Shown here one piece after another: positions 1 through 8,526 of a DNA stretch of 13,407 nucleotides. This DNA comes from Deltaproteobacteria bacterium. GTDB lineage: Bacteria > Desulfobacterota > DSM-4660 > Desulfatiglandales > Desulfatiglandaceae. The notes under the pieces are model-generated. The model had not been told where the DNA came from. It searched no databases and worked only from the letters and a program-made list of their open reading frames with translations. The translations under genes and the position numbers were made by a program. Location: assembly GCA_018644785.1 (NCBI GenBank), contig JABGPV010000139.1, positions 1 to 13,407 of the forward strand. The letters are read 5' to 3'. Numbering within the stretch: position 1 is the first letter of the stretch; each line of letters starts with the position of its first letter.

Positions 1-475
1 CGAACGGAACGGATTGTCCCTGAAACCGGACCTCTGGTTCCACCGCATGCCGGGCGGAAACAAACTGGCGTTTTTCATAATATTCCCGATAATTGGGAAG
101 GTATGTTTTCGGAACGATCCCCAGCACCTTTCCCCTGTAGATAACCAAGGCGCAGTTGAACAGCTTTCCCTGAAAGCGAAGCGGCGCCCCCACCAGCAAG
201 AGGGGGGAGAGATCTTTGCTTTCCGTGATGAGTTCGGCCAGAGCCTCTCGAACCGCCTCCAGCAACGCATCCTGGTGAAACAGATCCTCATTGGAAAAAG
301 CGGACAACCCCAGCTCCGGAAAGAGCACGAATGCGGCATGATGATCAGAAGCGCGGCGGGCGAGACCGAGGGTACGTTCCACATTGTAGGCGGGATCGGC
401 CACGCTCAGAGATGGCACGCAAACGGCCGAGCGGATAAACCCATGGGAATAGATGGAATGAAACGGTCGGGTCAT
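1..475 (-). CDS. nadE: NAD+ synthase (glutamine-hydrolysing), N-terminal glutaminase domain; partial at window edge
   Basis: The enzyme makes NAD+ from deamido-NAD+ and ATP, using ammonia released from glutamine by its N-terminal nitrilase-type domain. Only the first 158 residues are in the window. The reading starts [17 protein letters not shown], matching the opening of the long (about 680 aa) two-domain NadE of the Mycobacterium tuberculosis type. The nitrilase triad is visible in part: Glu54 in VLFPELGLS and Lys123 in [16 protein letters not shown]; the catalytic Cys and the synthetase domain lie beyond position 1. The ATG at 475-473 is supported by a GGAG ribosome binding site (482-485 on the plus strand) with a 6-nt spacer, and an extended -10 promoter sits further upstream. 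It is divergent from the hybrid kinase gene. The family call is firm; the C-terminal domain is inferred, not seen. Confidence 0.93.
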   Translation of the reverse strand, partial: MTRPFHSIYSHGFIRSAVCVPSLSVADPAYNVERTLGLARRASDHHAAFVLFPELGLSAFSNEDLFHQDALLEAVREALAELITESKDLSPLLLVGAPLRFQGKLFNCALVIYRGKVLGIVPKTYLPNYREYYEKRQFVSARHAVEPEVRFQGQSVPF

Positions 476-518
476 GAGGCGCTCCAGTGAAAATTGAGAC
501 TGATCGGTTTTTGTACCA

Positions 519-527
519 ATTATATCA
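519..527 (-). promoter_or_regulatory. Extended -10 promoter for nadE
   Basis: On the minus strand the sequence reads TGATATAAT, a perfect TG-n-TATAAT extended -10. The expected start point is near 512, giving a leader of about 37 nt before the nadE ATG at 475. No good -35 is present at 16-18 bp, which fits an extended -10 promoter. A second GATATAA lies 15 bp upstream as a direct repeat. Confidence 0.45.
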
Positions 528-723
528 AAGTTTCTTATATCACGGTGTATTCCTAAAATGCAAGATCAAGCTCTTGTCGAAAATATCGGTTGATAAGCGC
601 TATCCAAAGGATTATCATTATTCGTCGGGCGTGAGATGAGGCGTAACGCTGAGTCCTTCCCAGCTCCCACCTTCATTTTTGGTCAGCCAGTCGCGCCCGC
701 AACATCCTGTAGTCGGATTTTGA

Positions 724-752
724 TTGACCCACTAGCCCCACGTACCTATAGT
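724..752 (+). promoter_or_regulatory. Sigma70-type promoter for the hybrid kinase
   Basis: TTGACC (724-729) and TATAGT (747-752) are separated by exactly 17 bp; each hexamer matches the consensus at five of six positions. The predicted start near 759 gives a leader of about 38 nt before the TTG start codon at 797. This is the best plus-strand promoter in the 476-796 spacer, which otherwise shows no gene. Confidence 0.6.
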
Positions 753-796
753 TTGCTGTCAAAAAAGGGGCTTCTTATCGCACACAGAGACTGGAC

Positions 797-3700
797 TTGA
801 AATCATCATCCGGAAGTCGCGTCATATCAAAGATTCTGATCCCCCTCATATGTTTGCTTTTTCTCCAGGGGTGTCTGGGGAAAACGGACCGGCCCCTTGC
901 CCTGAAGGGTTGCCTTGATCTGAAATCCCGGGATTTTGCCGCGTCCCCCGTCAATCTGGACGGCCAATGGGCCTTCTACTGGCAGACCCCTTCTTCATCG
1001 CCCCATATCCCGGAGGCCCCTCTCCCTCCGGACACGTGCTTTATAAAGGACACCGCTTTCATAAAGGTGCCGGGGTTCTGGCACCGGACGGAAGGGATAA
1101 AATATCCGGTCCACGGCTTTGCCACCTACTGCCTGATCCTCCTTCTGCCGAAAGATGCTTCGGGTCTTGCCCTGAAACTGGGGACCATCTCATCCGCCTA
1201 CACCCTCACCATCAACGGACAAACCGTTGGGACCAGCGGTAGGGTCGGCGTGGATAGGAAATCGACCCTTCCCTGGCACAAGGTGGACATGGTCGACCTG
1301 GATCGATTCGGCAGCCGCCTGGACATACGGATTACAGCCGCCAATTTCCATAACTGGAGCGGCGGGATCCTGGATCATCTGCTGCTGGGCCCCCGTGCGG
1401 CACTTGAAAGGGGGGTCAAAAAGCAGTTCGTCCTGAATTTGATTCTTTTCGGCAGCCTCCTGATCATGGGGATCTATCATCTGGCCCTCTTTGTTCTGCG
1501 GCCCAAGGATGCCTCAACCCTCTATTTCGGCATCTTCTGCCTATGCGTGGCCCTGTGGCACGCAACCGTGGATCCCCACGGCCGGTTCATCGATCTGCTT
1601 TTTCCGGGTATTACATGGGAATGGATCACCCGGACCGAAGTGCTTTCCTTTTATCTGAGCATCCCCGCATTCGCCCTCTTTCTCAGATCCATTTTCCCGG
1701 TGGAATCCTCCGCTCTCATCACCCGGATTTACCAATGGGCCGGCTTGGTCTTCTCCCTGGTGGTGGCACTGACGCCCCCCCATATCTTTACCCGGACCCT
1801 GTTGCCCTATGAGATACTGACCGCCACCACCTTTGTTTACGTCATCCGGGTCCTCATCCTGGCGGTCAGGCACGGGCGCCAGGGCGCAATCTACATGCTG
1901 GTGGGATTTCCCATCTTCTGGCTCACCGGCATAAACGATATGCTCTACGCCCACCGCCTGATAGAAACCGGTGTTCTTATCCCCTACGGCCTCTTCATTT
2001 TCATCATCAGCCACTCATTCGTCATCTCTTTGAGGTTTTCAAGGGCATTTTCCGCGGTGGAGCGTCTGTCTGTAGATTTGAACCGGAAAAACGAGGCATT
2101 ATACAAGGCCAACCGGATCAAGGACGAATTTCTGGCCAATACGTCCCACGAACTGCGCACCCCCTTAAACGGTATCATCGGTATTGCGGAATCCCTGAGA
2201 GAGGGGGCCGCAGGAGATCTCAACCCGCCTGCCCGAAACAACCTCTCCATGATCGTCTCCAGCGCCCGTCGCTTGACCGCCCTCATCAACGACATTCTTG
2301 ATTTCTCAAAGCTCAGGCACCGGGATATTCAAATCCGGAAACAAGCCGTGGATATAAAGGGACTGGCAAGAACGGTCCTTTCCGTGTGCGAGCCCATGAC
2401 CCGGGGGCGGCCGTTGGTCCTGGAAAACAAAATACCCGATCATCTTCCCGCCGTCATGGGAGATGAGGACCGGCTCCAGCAGATATTGTTCAACCTGGTG
2501 GGGAACGCCGTTAAATTCACGCCAAAGGGAAAGGTGAGTATCCTGGCGGAAGAAAAGGGGGATGTTATCTCCATATCTGTTCAGGACACCGGCATCGGCA
2601 TCCCGGAAAACAAGCTGGAAGCGATTTTCCATTCCTTTGAACAGGCGGATGCCTCCGCATCCCGGCGGTTCGGCGGCACGGGCCTGGGGCTCGCCGTTAC
2701 CCGGAAGCTGGTGGAACTCCATGGCGGAACCGTTACGGTTGCCTCCAAAGAGGGAAAAGGCGCAACTTTTACCTTTACCGTCCCCAAAGCTGGAGAGGCC
2801 CAAGCAAGGGGATCCGGCGAGCAGGAAACCGCCTCCACCGGGGACCGGCCCGCGCTGCCCGAACCGTTTCCCGGAATCATGGTCCCCGAACCCTTCACGG
2901 AAACCGCGTCCGGCCCCATTGTCCTGGCCGTGGACGACGAGCCCGTGAATCTCCAGGTAATCGCCAACCACCTGGGACTTGCGGGAATCCCGGTCCGGAC
3001 CGCAACCGGGGGAGGGGAGGCCCTCACATGGATCGACACCCACGGCCTGCCCCATCTGGTGCTCCTGGATATCATGATGCCCGGAATGACCGGTTACGAG
3101 GTTTGCCAAAGCCTGCGCAAGCGCCATTCCCCCTCCGAACTCCCCATCATCATGGTCACGGCCCGAAACCGGGTCACCGACCTGGTCAGGGGATTTGACC
3201 ATGGGGCCAATGATTATCTCACCAAGCCCTTTACCAGGGATGAACTCCTGGCCCGGATCCGGACCCAGCTCAAACTGAAAGAGGCCTACACCACCCTTAA
3301 AGAAAATGTCCGGCTGCGCCGGGAACTGAACCTTCGCCGGATCACGGAACAGCGTCTCAAAGAGACCCAGAAACGGCTGGATAAAATGCTGGATACGGTG
3401 GCGCAGCCGCTGGCCGCCGTCAATGAAAGCCTGGAAGTCTGTTTTTCAAACAAGGCCCTGGAAACGCTTCTGGGAAGACCGGCGGAGGCTTTTTTAGGGC
3501 GGTCCGCCGCTGATTTTTTTGAAATGGATTTTGCGGATATCCAAAAAACCCATATGGGAAAAAGCGGATCCGGCATATATCCCGATACCCTTATCCGGGG
3601 CGGGGGGGAAGAAAAACGGCTCGACATCACCCTCACCTCCCTTGAATTCGGCCTGGAGGATGAAGAGGGAGACGAGCAGGAGCAATTGCTGCTGCTCATC

Positions 3701-4207
3701 CTCTCTCCATCGGCCCGGGAATCGGACCGGATTCTGACCCTGGTCAATATCCTGAACCAACACCGGGAGCGATTTCAGACCCTTGAGGCCTCCCTCAGGG
3801 ACCTGATCCCCGGGATGCCGGGCCAGCGGCCGGATCTGGCCCGGGCCCTGACCTCCATTGACGACGGGCTTGTCCAGTTGGACCAAATGCTCCGGATAAC
3901 GGAAGGGGAAACCGACCGCCGTCTGGCCGCCGTAACCGTGATGCAGACGGCCCTCAAATGCTGGCAAGAGGCGACCGGTGCGTCAAAAGCTGAGTTGGCC
4001 AAGCAGTCCAACCTCTGGTCCGTGTACGTGGACAGGGACGGATGGGGGCGTACCCAGACTCTGGACAAATACCTTTCGCTTTCCCGCCTGCCCAAACACC
4101 CCCGGTACGAAAAGGTGATCCGGACCGGGGAATTCGTTCTGAATGGTTGTGATCTGTCCCATGAATCCCGTGAAGAACTGGAAGCCGCGCTGACGCGCCT
4201 TGCCTGA
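797..4207 (+). CDS. Hybrid sensor histidine kinase (lipoprotein signal, 7TMR-DISM, HisKA, HATPase, REC, PAS-like)
   Basis: This membrane sensor kinase would autophosphorylate on His and pass the phosphate to its own receiver domain. In order: a lipoprotein-type signal peptide with lipobox LQGC (Cys26); a periplasmic galactose-binding-like region (about 45-205) with GQWAFYW and YTLTINGQTVG; seven hydrophobic segments (about 211-413) of 7TMR-DISM type; HisKA with NTSHELRTPLNG (His451); HATPase with NLVGNAVKF (Asn570), DTGIG (597-601) and GGTGLGL (626-632); a receiver with Asp713/Asp714, phospho-acceptor Asp758 in LLDIMMPG and Lys810; a coiled coil; a PAS-like segment (about 866-970); and a distinct C-terminal module (about 1045-1136). 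No DNA-binding or GGDEF output is recognisable. The start is TTG, with AGAGA 6 nt upstream; no other in-frame start would keep the signal peptide. No response regulator is adjacent, so its partner is unknown. Confidence 0.93.
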   Translation: MKSSSGSRVISKILIPLICLLFLQGCLGKTDRPLALKGCLDLKSRDFAASPVNLDGQWAFYWQTPSSSPHIPEAPLPPDTCFIKDTAFIKVPGFWHRTEGIKYPVHGFATYCLILLLPKDASGLALKLGTISSAYTLTINGQTVGTSGRVGVDRKSTLPWHKVDMVDLDRFGSRLDIRITAANFHNWSGGILDHLLLGPRAALERGVKKQFVLNLILFGSLLIMGIYHLALFVLRPKDASTLYFGIFCLCVALWHATVDPHGRFIDLLFPGITWEWITRTEVLSFYLSIPAFALFLRSIFPVESSALITRIYQWAGLVFSLVVALTPPHIFTRTLLPYEILTATTFVYVIRVLILAVRHGRQGAIYMLVGFPIFWLTGINDMLYAHRLIETGVLIPYGLFIFIISHSFVISLRFSRAFSAVERLSVDLNRKNEALYKANRIKDEFLANTSHELRTPLNGIIGIAESLREGAAGDLNPPARNNLSMIVSSARRLTALINDILDFSKLRHRDIQIRKQAVDIKGLARTVLSVCEPMTRGRPLVLENKIPDHLPAVMGDEDRLQQILFNLVGNAVKFTPKGKVSILAEEKGDVISISVQDTGIGIPENKLEAIFHSFEQADASASRRFGGTGLGLAVTRKLVELHGGTVTVASKEGKGATFTFTVPKAGEAQARGSGEQETASTGDRPALPEPFPGIMVPEPFTETASGPIVLAVDDEPVNLQVIANHLGLAGIPVRTATGGGEALTWIDTHGLPHLVLLDIMMPGMTGYEVCQSLRKRHSPSELPIIMVTARNRVTDLVRGFDHGANDYLTKPFTRDELLARIRTQLKLKEAYTTLKENVRLRRELNLRRITEQRLKETQKRLDKMLDTVAQPLAAVNESLEVCFSNKALETLLGRPAEAFLGRSAADFFEMDFADIQKTHMGKSGSGIYPDTLIRGGGEEKRLDITLTSLEFGLEDEEGDEQEQLLLLILSPSARESDRILTLVNILNQHRERFQTLEASLRDLIPGMPGQRPDLARALTSIDDGLVQLDQMLRITEGETDRRLAAVTVMQTALKCWQEATGASKAELAKQSNLWSVYVDRDGWGRTQTLDKYLSLSRLPKHPRYEKVIRTGEFVLNGCDLSHESREELEAALTRLA

Positions 4208-4233
4208 AGCGTTGCGCCCACGCGCCTGGAAAC

Positions 4234-4257
4234 AATAGGGGACTGACCCCGTTTTTT
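4234..4257 (+). terminator. Short GGGG/CCCC hairpin with T-run after the kinase; also a REP-like repeat copy
   Basis: GGGG-ACTGA-CCCC (4238-4250) is followed by G and six Ts (4252-4257), 30 bp past the kinase stop, so it may end kinase transcription. The stem is only 4 bp, which is weak for an intrinsic terminator. The 24-bp segment matches 10352-10375 at 20 of 24 positions, including AATnGGGGA, GACCCCGTTT and the same spacing, so it is probably also a dispersed REP-like element rather than a dedicated terminator. Confidence 0.45.
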
Positions 4258-4344
4258 CGGGAAAAGCTGGACGACCGAGCAAGAAAAGCAAACGAGATCT
4301 TCCCCAAATAAGCAAATTCAAAATAAGAGCTAGCTGCTTAATGG

Positions 4345-7300
4345 TTATCGATGCATCGGCAGCGCTTCAAACGTTACTTCGCCGCGCGCCGTTTCCGAGC
4401 CGTGCCGGGCCAATACCACGATTTGCTGCGGTCCCAAGGCAAGGGGCCGGTAACGGATCCGCACGTGATTCACTTCATTCCGGCGAAGATGCGCGATGTT
4501 TTCAACATCAAACAGCACGCCCGCTTCATCCGGGTCGCCATTGTAAAATTCCACGGTCACGCCATTGGCGGCGTCCCCGTCATATGAAACCACCTCCGCC
4601 GCCACAAGGAATTCAACCGGGGTATTATTGGAAAACCCGATGGGCGTAGCGGTAACCGCCTCCACGAACATGTCCCCATTGTTGGGGTTGGGCTCATTGG
4701 TTTTTTTCTCAATATAGAACGCCTGCTTCAGCACACCCACGTTATTGCTGAAAGAGGTTTTCTCCCCCTCAAAAGTGACTTTTTCTAGAGGGACATCGGT
4801 TATCCACTTCCAGTCCTCCTTGTCCGCCACCGTGGCCAGACCGTGCGCCGGAACCTCCGTCGCCAGTTTCCCTTCGCCGTCTTCGGCCCACACCACCACC
4901 CAGAAGAGCCATTGGGTATCACCGAGCCCTGTGGTGTCAAAATGTGTGAAAGCTTCGGTCCAGTTGTTTGAGAGCGTATTAAAGCCCGGCAGGGGGCGGG
5001 AGATCACCTGTTCGCTGATCAGGACGCTGTCGCCCTTGGGGGTGTTGTCGGGATTCCATTCCTGGCGGTAGAAACGCACATGAATTTCCGTCCCGGGATC
5101 CATGTCTTTTAAGCTGAGGTTGTAGATCCGGGCCCGCAGGAACACATGCTGCCCCTCTTCCGCCCTGGCACGCTGGGGCCCACTGTGACCGCCTACCGTC
5201 ACCAGCAAGCCCCGCATGTGATAGAATCCGCTGGTCCAAACTTCATCCGGATCGGGGGCGTTGAACGAGACGCACTCATTGCCGCCGAGACAGGCAAGGT
5301 CTGAACCGTTAGGGCCTGGCTCCCAGCGAACGGGGTGGTTCAGGGCCAGGTCCATATGTTGGTTGTACCACGCCTCGTGGGAGCTCCACCAAGATCCGGT
5401 CGCACCATCCGTGGGGTCCGCCGCGTACAGCGCCTGAAGTGCCCCATGGGTCTGCACCTCCGTGGGCGTGCTTATGTTCTGGAGCCCCCCTTCCGGCAGG
5501 GCCTGGCCGAAGATAGCCGGAGTCACCATGTATTGGTAGAGGCTCGGCGCCAGAAACCCGTTGGGTTTATTAACGGCAATCCCCGTTGAAGCCGCCAGGG
5601 TTGTGCTGTTGGTAAAAAGCGTGGCGGTTGCATCACTTTGGTTATAATCAAAGGAGCCGGTCACGCTGGCCCCTATTTTGACCTTTCCCAGAAATGCCCC
5701 GCCATAGGTAATCGATGAATCGGTGTCAAAGGAGTGGGTGGAACTTGAACCGGAGCTTACGTCCGAACCCGAACCCTTGCTCCAGCTGACCTTCACGGTG
5801 CGGGTGGAACTGTCCGTGAAGAAACTCTTTTCTTGTTGCGTCAGCTGCTGGGAGTCCGAAATCCGGTCTTGAAGTTGCTCAAGCGTGGCCGGATAGGAAA
5901 AAATGTTCCCGGGCATGTGAATGGGGTTGTACCATTCCAGTGTCCGGCCGTCGATGGTATTGGAATGGATTTCATCGGGTCCCGAAACCACCAGGTAATA
6001 CGGTTTTTTCTCCTCATCCTCGCAGTGGGGTTTGCCCGCCGGGCAGACACGCTCGCCCAGGACGGGATAAAAATAGACGTTCAAACGGCTGGACGTGTAC
6101 CAGATATGGTCCCCGAACCCGGTGGCCGTGGAAGCAGTTAACCCCACGCTCTCGTAAGTGTCGTAGGTCTTCTTAAGGGAGTTTTCGTAAAGTTGCTTCC
6201 AGGTTTCTTTGTTTTTCGTTTCCGGGCCGCCGATGAAGGGGAGCTTAAATTGAAATGTTGATTCCACCGACTCAGAGTAAGCATGCGTGTAACTGGTGGT
6301 GTTTCGTCTTTGGGATTTCTTGGCGGAGCTGGTATGGATGTCATACTTCGTATGGAACGATTTCCAAAGGGCGCTGAAGTTGATCACATCGGCCTTTTTC
6401 GCGGTTTGTGGGTCCGGTTTGACATAGTCCACATGCATGGGCGGTGACCCCACGATGACCTGAGGTTGCGCGTGGGAGCTGATGCGGGCCACCAGGGGCT
6501 CGCCCACCCGCACGGAACGTCCCCTCAGGTCACCCGAGCGAAGCCGGCTCCCGGAGCGGTTTCCCGCCAAAGGAGATTGTTCGTCATAGGCCCCGGCACA
6601 ATAAAAACTGAAATCCTTCAAGTTGGGATCACCGTCGTACGGATGGTAGTCATCCGGCGCATTGCCTAAACTCATGAATTTCACATGATTTCCAATACAA
6701 CCTTCACACCCCGCGTTGTCCGGCCCGAACATGAGCGCGATGTCCAGATCATAATCGGATTTTTCGGCAACGCCTGTGGGCAGATCTTTGAACCGGCCCA
6801 CTGCCAGGCCGCTCAAGTGAGCCTGACCTGCGTTATAAAATCCAGCTGAACCCCAAAGCTGCATGGTAGAGGCAGATCTCTCGTTAAAAGTGACCACTGC
6901 CATGGAAACAGGTTTAACTGGTAGCTCGACTCCGTCCGGATAGACACAGCTCCATGCGACCACCGCCTGATCGCTCCGGTTGAACCCCTTAAGGGGCCCG
7001 GACACGGCATAAACATTGTTGGGCCGCACAACGTTGTTTTTCAGGAATACGGTTTCGTCCAGCCGAGTGGGTTTCATCCGGTCATCGAATTGGTAGAGTT
7101 CGCCGACCAGCGGTTGACCATACTTCTCCTTTTGTTGATTGTCGATTTTGGCGTAGGTCACCAGAAGTTCATCGCCAGGGACGGACAAGTAATCACCGGC
7201 CGCCAACGCATTGCAGGGTATCTGAGCTATTTCACCAGAATAAACGAGTTTGGTGGAGAGGGGGATGGACCCCGAGGAAAGCGGATACAAGATAATCTCT

Positions 7301-8121
7301 AACGGCCTGGCTTCCTCACAGATGGTCCCCGGAACCCTGCCAGGACAAACCGTCGCGAAAAACACCGACAGCCGGGGACCTTTTTCATCTAGAGGATTCG
7401 CTCCGATCCAGGCCACGTCCAAAAGCCCGTCGGCATTGAAGTCGCCCACCGCAGGCTCTCCGACCGGTGTCACAGCGTGGGGGTAATAAATCCATGGGCC
7501 GGACACGAGGCCATCGCCGGGTGACTTGACATCTTTGGCGGTGGAGACGGCTGCCTGTTCCCAGTTCATCACCAGGATATCGTCGTAGCCGTCCTTGTCA
7601 AAATCCGCCACCGCCGCCGTCAGAAATATACCGCCTGAGAACCAATCTACAGGGGCAGAGAACGAGTTTTCCTCGTGCAGTCTGTCTTCCACGTGCCAGG
7701 CATAACCGGAAGTCTGTTTGTCGACATTAAATGCGATCATGACAAGGACATCGTTTTTTTGTTCGAAGAGCCGGGCGATTCGTGTCTGTTGAGGATACGG
7801 AAAAGATGGCTGGTGTTGGTAAGGGTAGGACGTATCCACATATTCCTTTGTCCATGATGTATTCCAGCCATCGGCACCCAACGTGGCAATAAGGTTTTTC
7901 TGGATTGTTTTTGTAGGTGTTTGGTAAATGGGCATGGGAACCGGCCTGGCGACCACCAGATCATCGGCCCGGCCGATGTTGCGTTGACCATGGAGCATAT
8001 CGTCAACTTTGCTGAAATCCGGGTCTTCTGCCCGGGAAATGTCGCCGAAAAACGCCGTCAACAGCATCAAAATTATGGTGGAGAGAAAAATCCTTGCGAT
8101 TTTTTGGGTCATAAATTCCAT
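4345..8121 (-). CDS. Large exported protein: FG-GAP/VCBS-like propeller, Ser/Thr-rich middle, beta-sandwich (CARDB-like) C-terminus
   Basis: A 1258-aa protein of unknown role. A Sec signal peptide covers about 1-31, with a hydrophobic core and a likely cut after ISRA. FG-GAP/VCBS-type repeats follow: DFDKDGYDDILVM (173-185) and GDFNADGLLDVAWIG (226-240) with calcium-binding DxDxDG-like loops, and weaker repeats near 306-323, 380-392 and 438-465, fitting a propeller over about 115-560. Residues about 590-870 are rich in Ser/Thr with alternating polar and apolar residues (608-635, 655-668, 770-850), resembling a beta-hairpin-forming region of aerolysin-like toxins, but this is only a resemblance. 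Residues about 985-1100 and 1150-1255 look like two Ig/CARDB-type sandwiches. The start is decided by AGGAG (8129-8133) 7 nt before the ATG. It is convergent with the kinase and appears monocistronic. No catalytic motif was found; the function is not assigned. Confidence 0.85.
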   Translation of the reverse strand: MEFMTQKIARIFLSTIILMLLTAFFGDISRAEDPDFSKVDDMLHGQRNIGRADDLVVARPVPMPIYQTPTKTIQKNLIATLGADGWNTSWTKEYVDTSYPYQHQPSFPYPQQTRIARLFEQKNDVLVMIAFNVDKQTSGYAWHVEDRLHEENSFSAPVDWFSGGIFLTAAVADFDKDGYDDILVMNWEQAAVSTAKDVKSPGDGLVSGPWIYYPHAVTPVGEPAVGDFNADGLLDVAWIGANPLDEKGPRLSVFFATVCPGRVPGTICEEARPLEIILYPLSSGSIPLSTKLVYSGEIAQIPCNALAAGDYLSVPGDELLVTYAKIDNQQKEKYGQPLVGELYQFDDRMKPTRLDETVFLKNNVVRPNNVYAVSGPLKGFNRSDQAVVAWSCVYPDGVELPVKPVSMAVVTFNERSASTMQLWGSAGFYNAGQAHLSGLAVGRFKDLPTGVAEKSDYDLDIALMFGPDNAGCEGCIGNHVKFMSLGNAPDDYHPYDGDPNLKDFSFYCAGAYDEQSPLAGNRSGSRLRSGDLRGRSVRVGEPLVARISSHAQPQVIVGSPPMHVDYVKPDPQTAKKADVINFSALWKSFHTKYDIHTSSAKKSQRRNTTSYTHAYSESVESTFQFKLPFIGGPETKNKETWKQLYENSLKKTYDTYESVGLTASTATGFGDHIWYTSSRLNVYFYPVLGERVCPAGKPHCEDEEKKPYYLVVSGPDEIHSNTIDGRTLEWYNPIHMPGNIFSYPATLEQLQDRISDSQQLTQQEKSFFTDSSTRTVKVSWSKGSGSDVSSGSSSTHSFDTDSSITYGGAFLGKVKIGASVTGSFDYNQSDATATLFTNSTTLAASTGIAVNKPNGFLAPSLYQYMVTPAIFGQALPEGGLQNISTPTEVQTHGALQALYAADPTDGATGSWWSSHEAWYNQHMDLALNHPVRWEPGPNGSDLACLGGNECVSFNAPDPDEVWTSGFYHMRGLLVTVGGHSGPQRARAEEGQHVFLRARIYNLSLKDMDPGTEIHVRFYRQEWNPDNTPKGDSVLISEQVISRPLPGFNTLSNNWTEAFTHFDTTGLGDTQWLFWVVVWAEDGEGKLATEVPAHGLATVADKEDWKWITDVPLEKVTFEGEKTSFSNNVGVLKQAFYIEKKTNEPNPNNGDMFVEAVTATPIGFSNNTPVEFLVAAEVVSYDGDAANGVTVEFYNGDPDEAGVLFDVENIAHLRRNEVNHVRIRYRPLALGPQQIVVLARHGSETARGEVTFEALPMHR

Positions 8122-8156
8122 TGTTCTTCTCCTCTTTGCAACTTGGTTGATGAAGG

Positions 8157-8183
8157 AAAAACAGCCGGCTTCCGCTAAGCCAG
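8157..8183 (-). promoter_or_regulatory. Terminator-like hairpin in the leader of the large exported protein gene
   Basis: On the minus strand CTGGCTT-AGCGG-AAGCCGG forms a 7-bp stem (one T.G pair) with a 5-nt loop, followed by CTG and five Ts. It ends about 36 nt upstream of the ATG at 8121. Lying inside the probable leader, it could act as an attenuator, or could simply stop transcripts coming from the RAYT. No leader peptide or known riboswitch core was recognised. Confidence 0.4.
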
Positions 8184-8264
8184 GGACGTCAAATCAGCAA
8201 AAGACTCCTATATGCACCCCTGATCAAGAATTGGCTGAAAGGGCGCCCTGACGAAGTGTTGAAT

Positions 8265-8292
8265 CATATAGCAGGCCGGGCCTTCCAAGCAA
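8265..8292 (-). promoter_or_regulatory. Weak candidate promoter for the large exported protein gene
   Basis: On the minus strand TTGCTT (8292-8287) and TATATG (8270-8265) are 16 bp apart. Both hexamers match the sigma70 consensus only partly. If used, the leader would be about 135 nt and would include the terminator-like hairpin at 8157-8183. The AT-rich stretch further up (about 8317-8365) could hold alternatives. Confidence 0.25.
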
Positions 8293-8409
8293 GGAATTTC
8301 CCCTGTTAATTCCCGTTAAAAAACCATATAAATATCTAATATTAATGCCTATTATAAAATATTCGAATCACGCTCATCACCTGCTTCGGATGGGTACGAC
8401 CCCGATTAG

Positions 8410-8526
8410 GTCGATCATGCGGAGGCTGTTGACCGGTTAAGGCTCGAGCCGTCCGACACGCTGGAATTGCCAATTCAAGGGAGCGAAGTGGCAAAACGGC
8501 TGAATGTGGCTCGTTCTTTGGCTTAG
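8410..8526 (+). pseudogene. C-terminal remnant of an unidentified coding sequence
   Basis: After an in-frame TAG at 8407, the plus strand reads VDHAEAVDRLRLEPSDTLEL, then PIQGSEVAKRLNVARSLA and a TAG at 8524-8526. The composition and amphipathic pattern look like a genuine protein C-terminus, without its gene or a start codon. The stop lies inside the first GCTTAGGGGACG repeat, so repeat and remnant abut. It may be the tail of a transposase, since it lies among mobile debris, but no family motif proves that. The segment also contains the perfect palindromes GGCTCGAGCC (8441-8450) and GAATTGCCAATTC (8464-8476). Confidence 0.4.

Noticed and set aside
14..490. Long plus-strand open frame over the first 490 bases
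   Set aside because: It is the antisense shadow of nadE, whose minus-strand translation matches the NadE glutaminase domain through the window edge.
2306..3202. Minus-strand open frame of 298 codons inside the kinase
   Set aside because: The Gly/Asp-rich translation has no domain features, and the kinase motifs are intact on the plus strand over the same bases.
4315..4340. TAAGCA...TGCTTA inverted repeat as a terminator for the large exported protein gene
   Set aside because: The stem is only 6 bp and A/T-rich with a loop of about 20 nt and no T-run directly after it.
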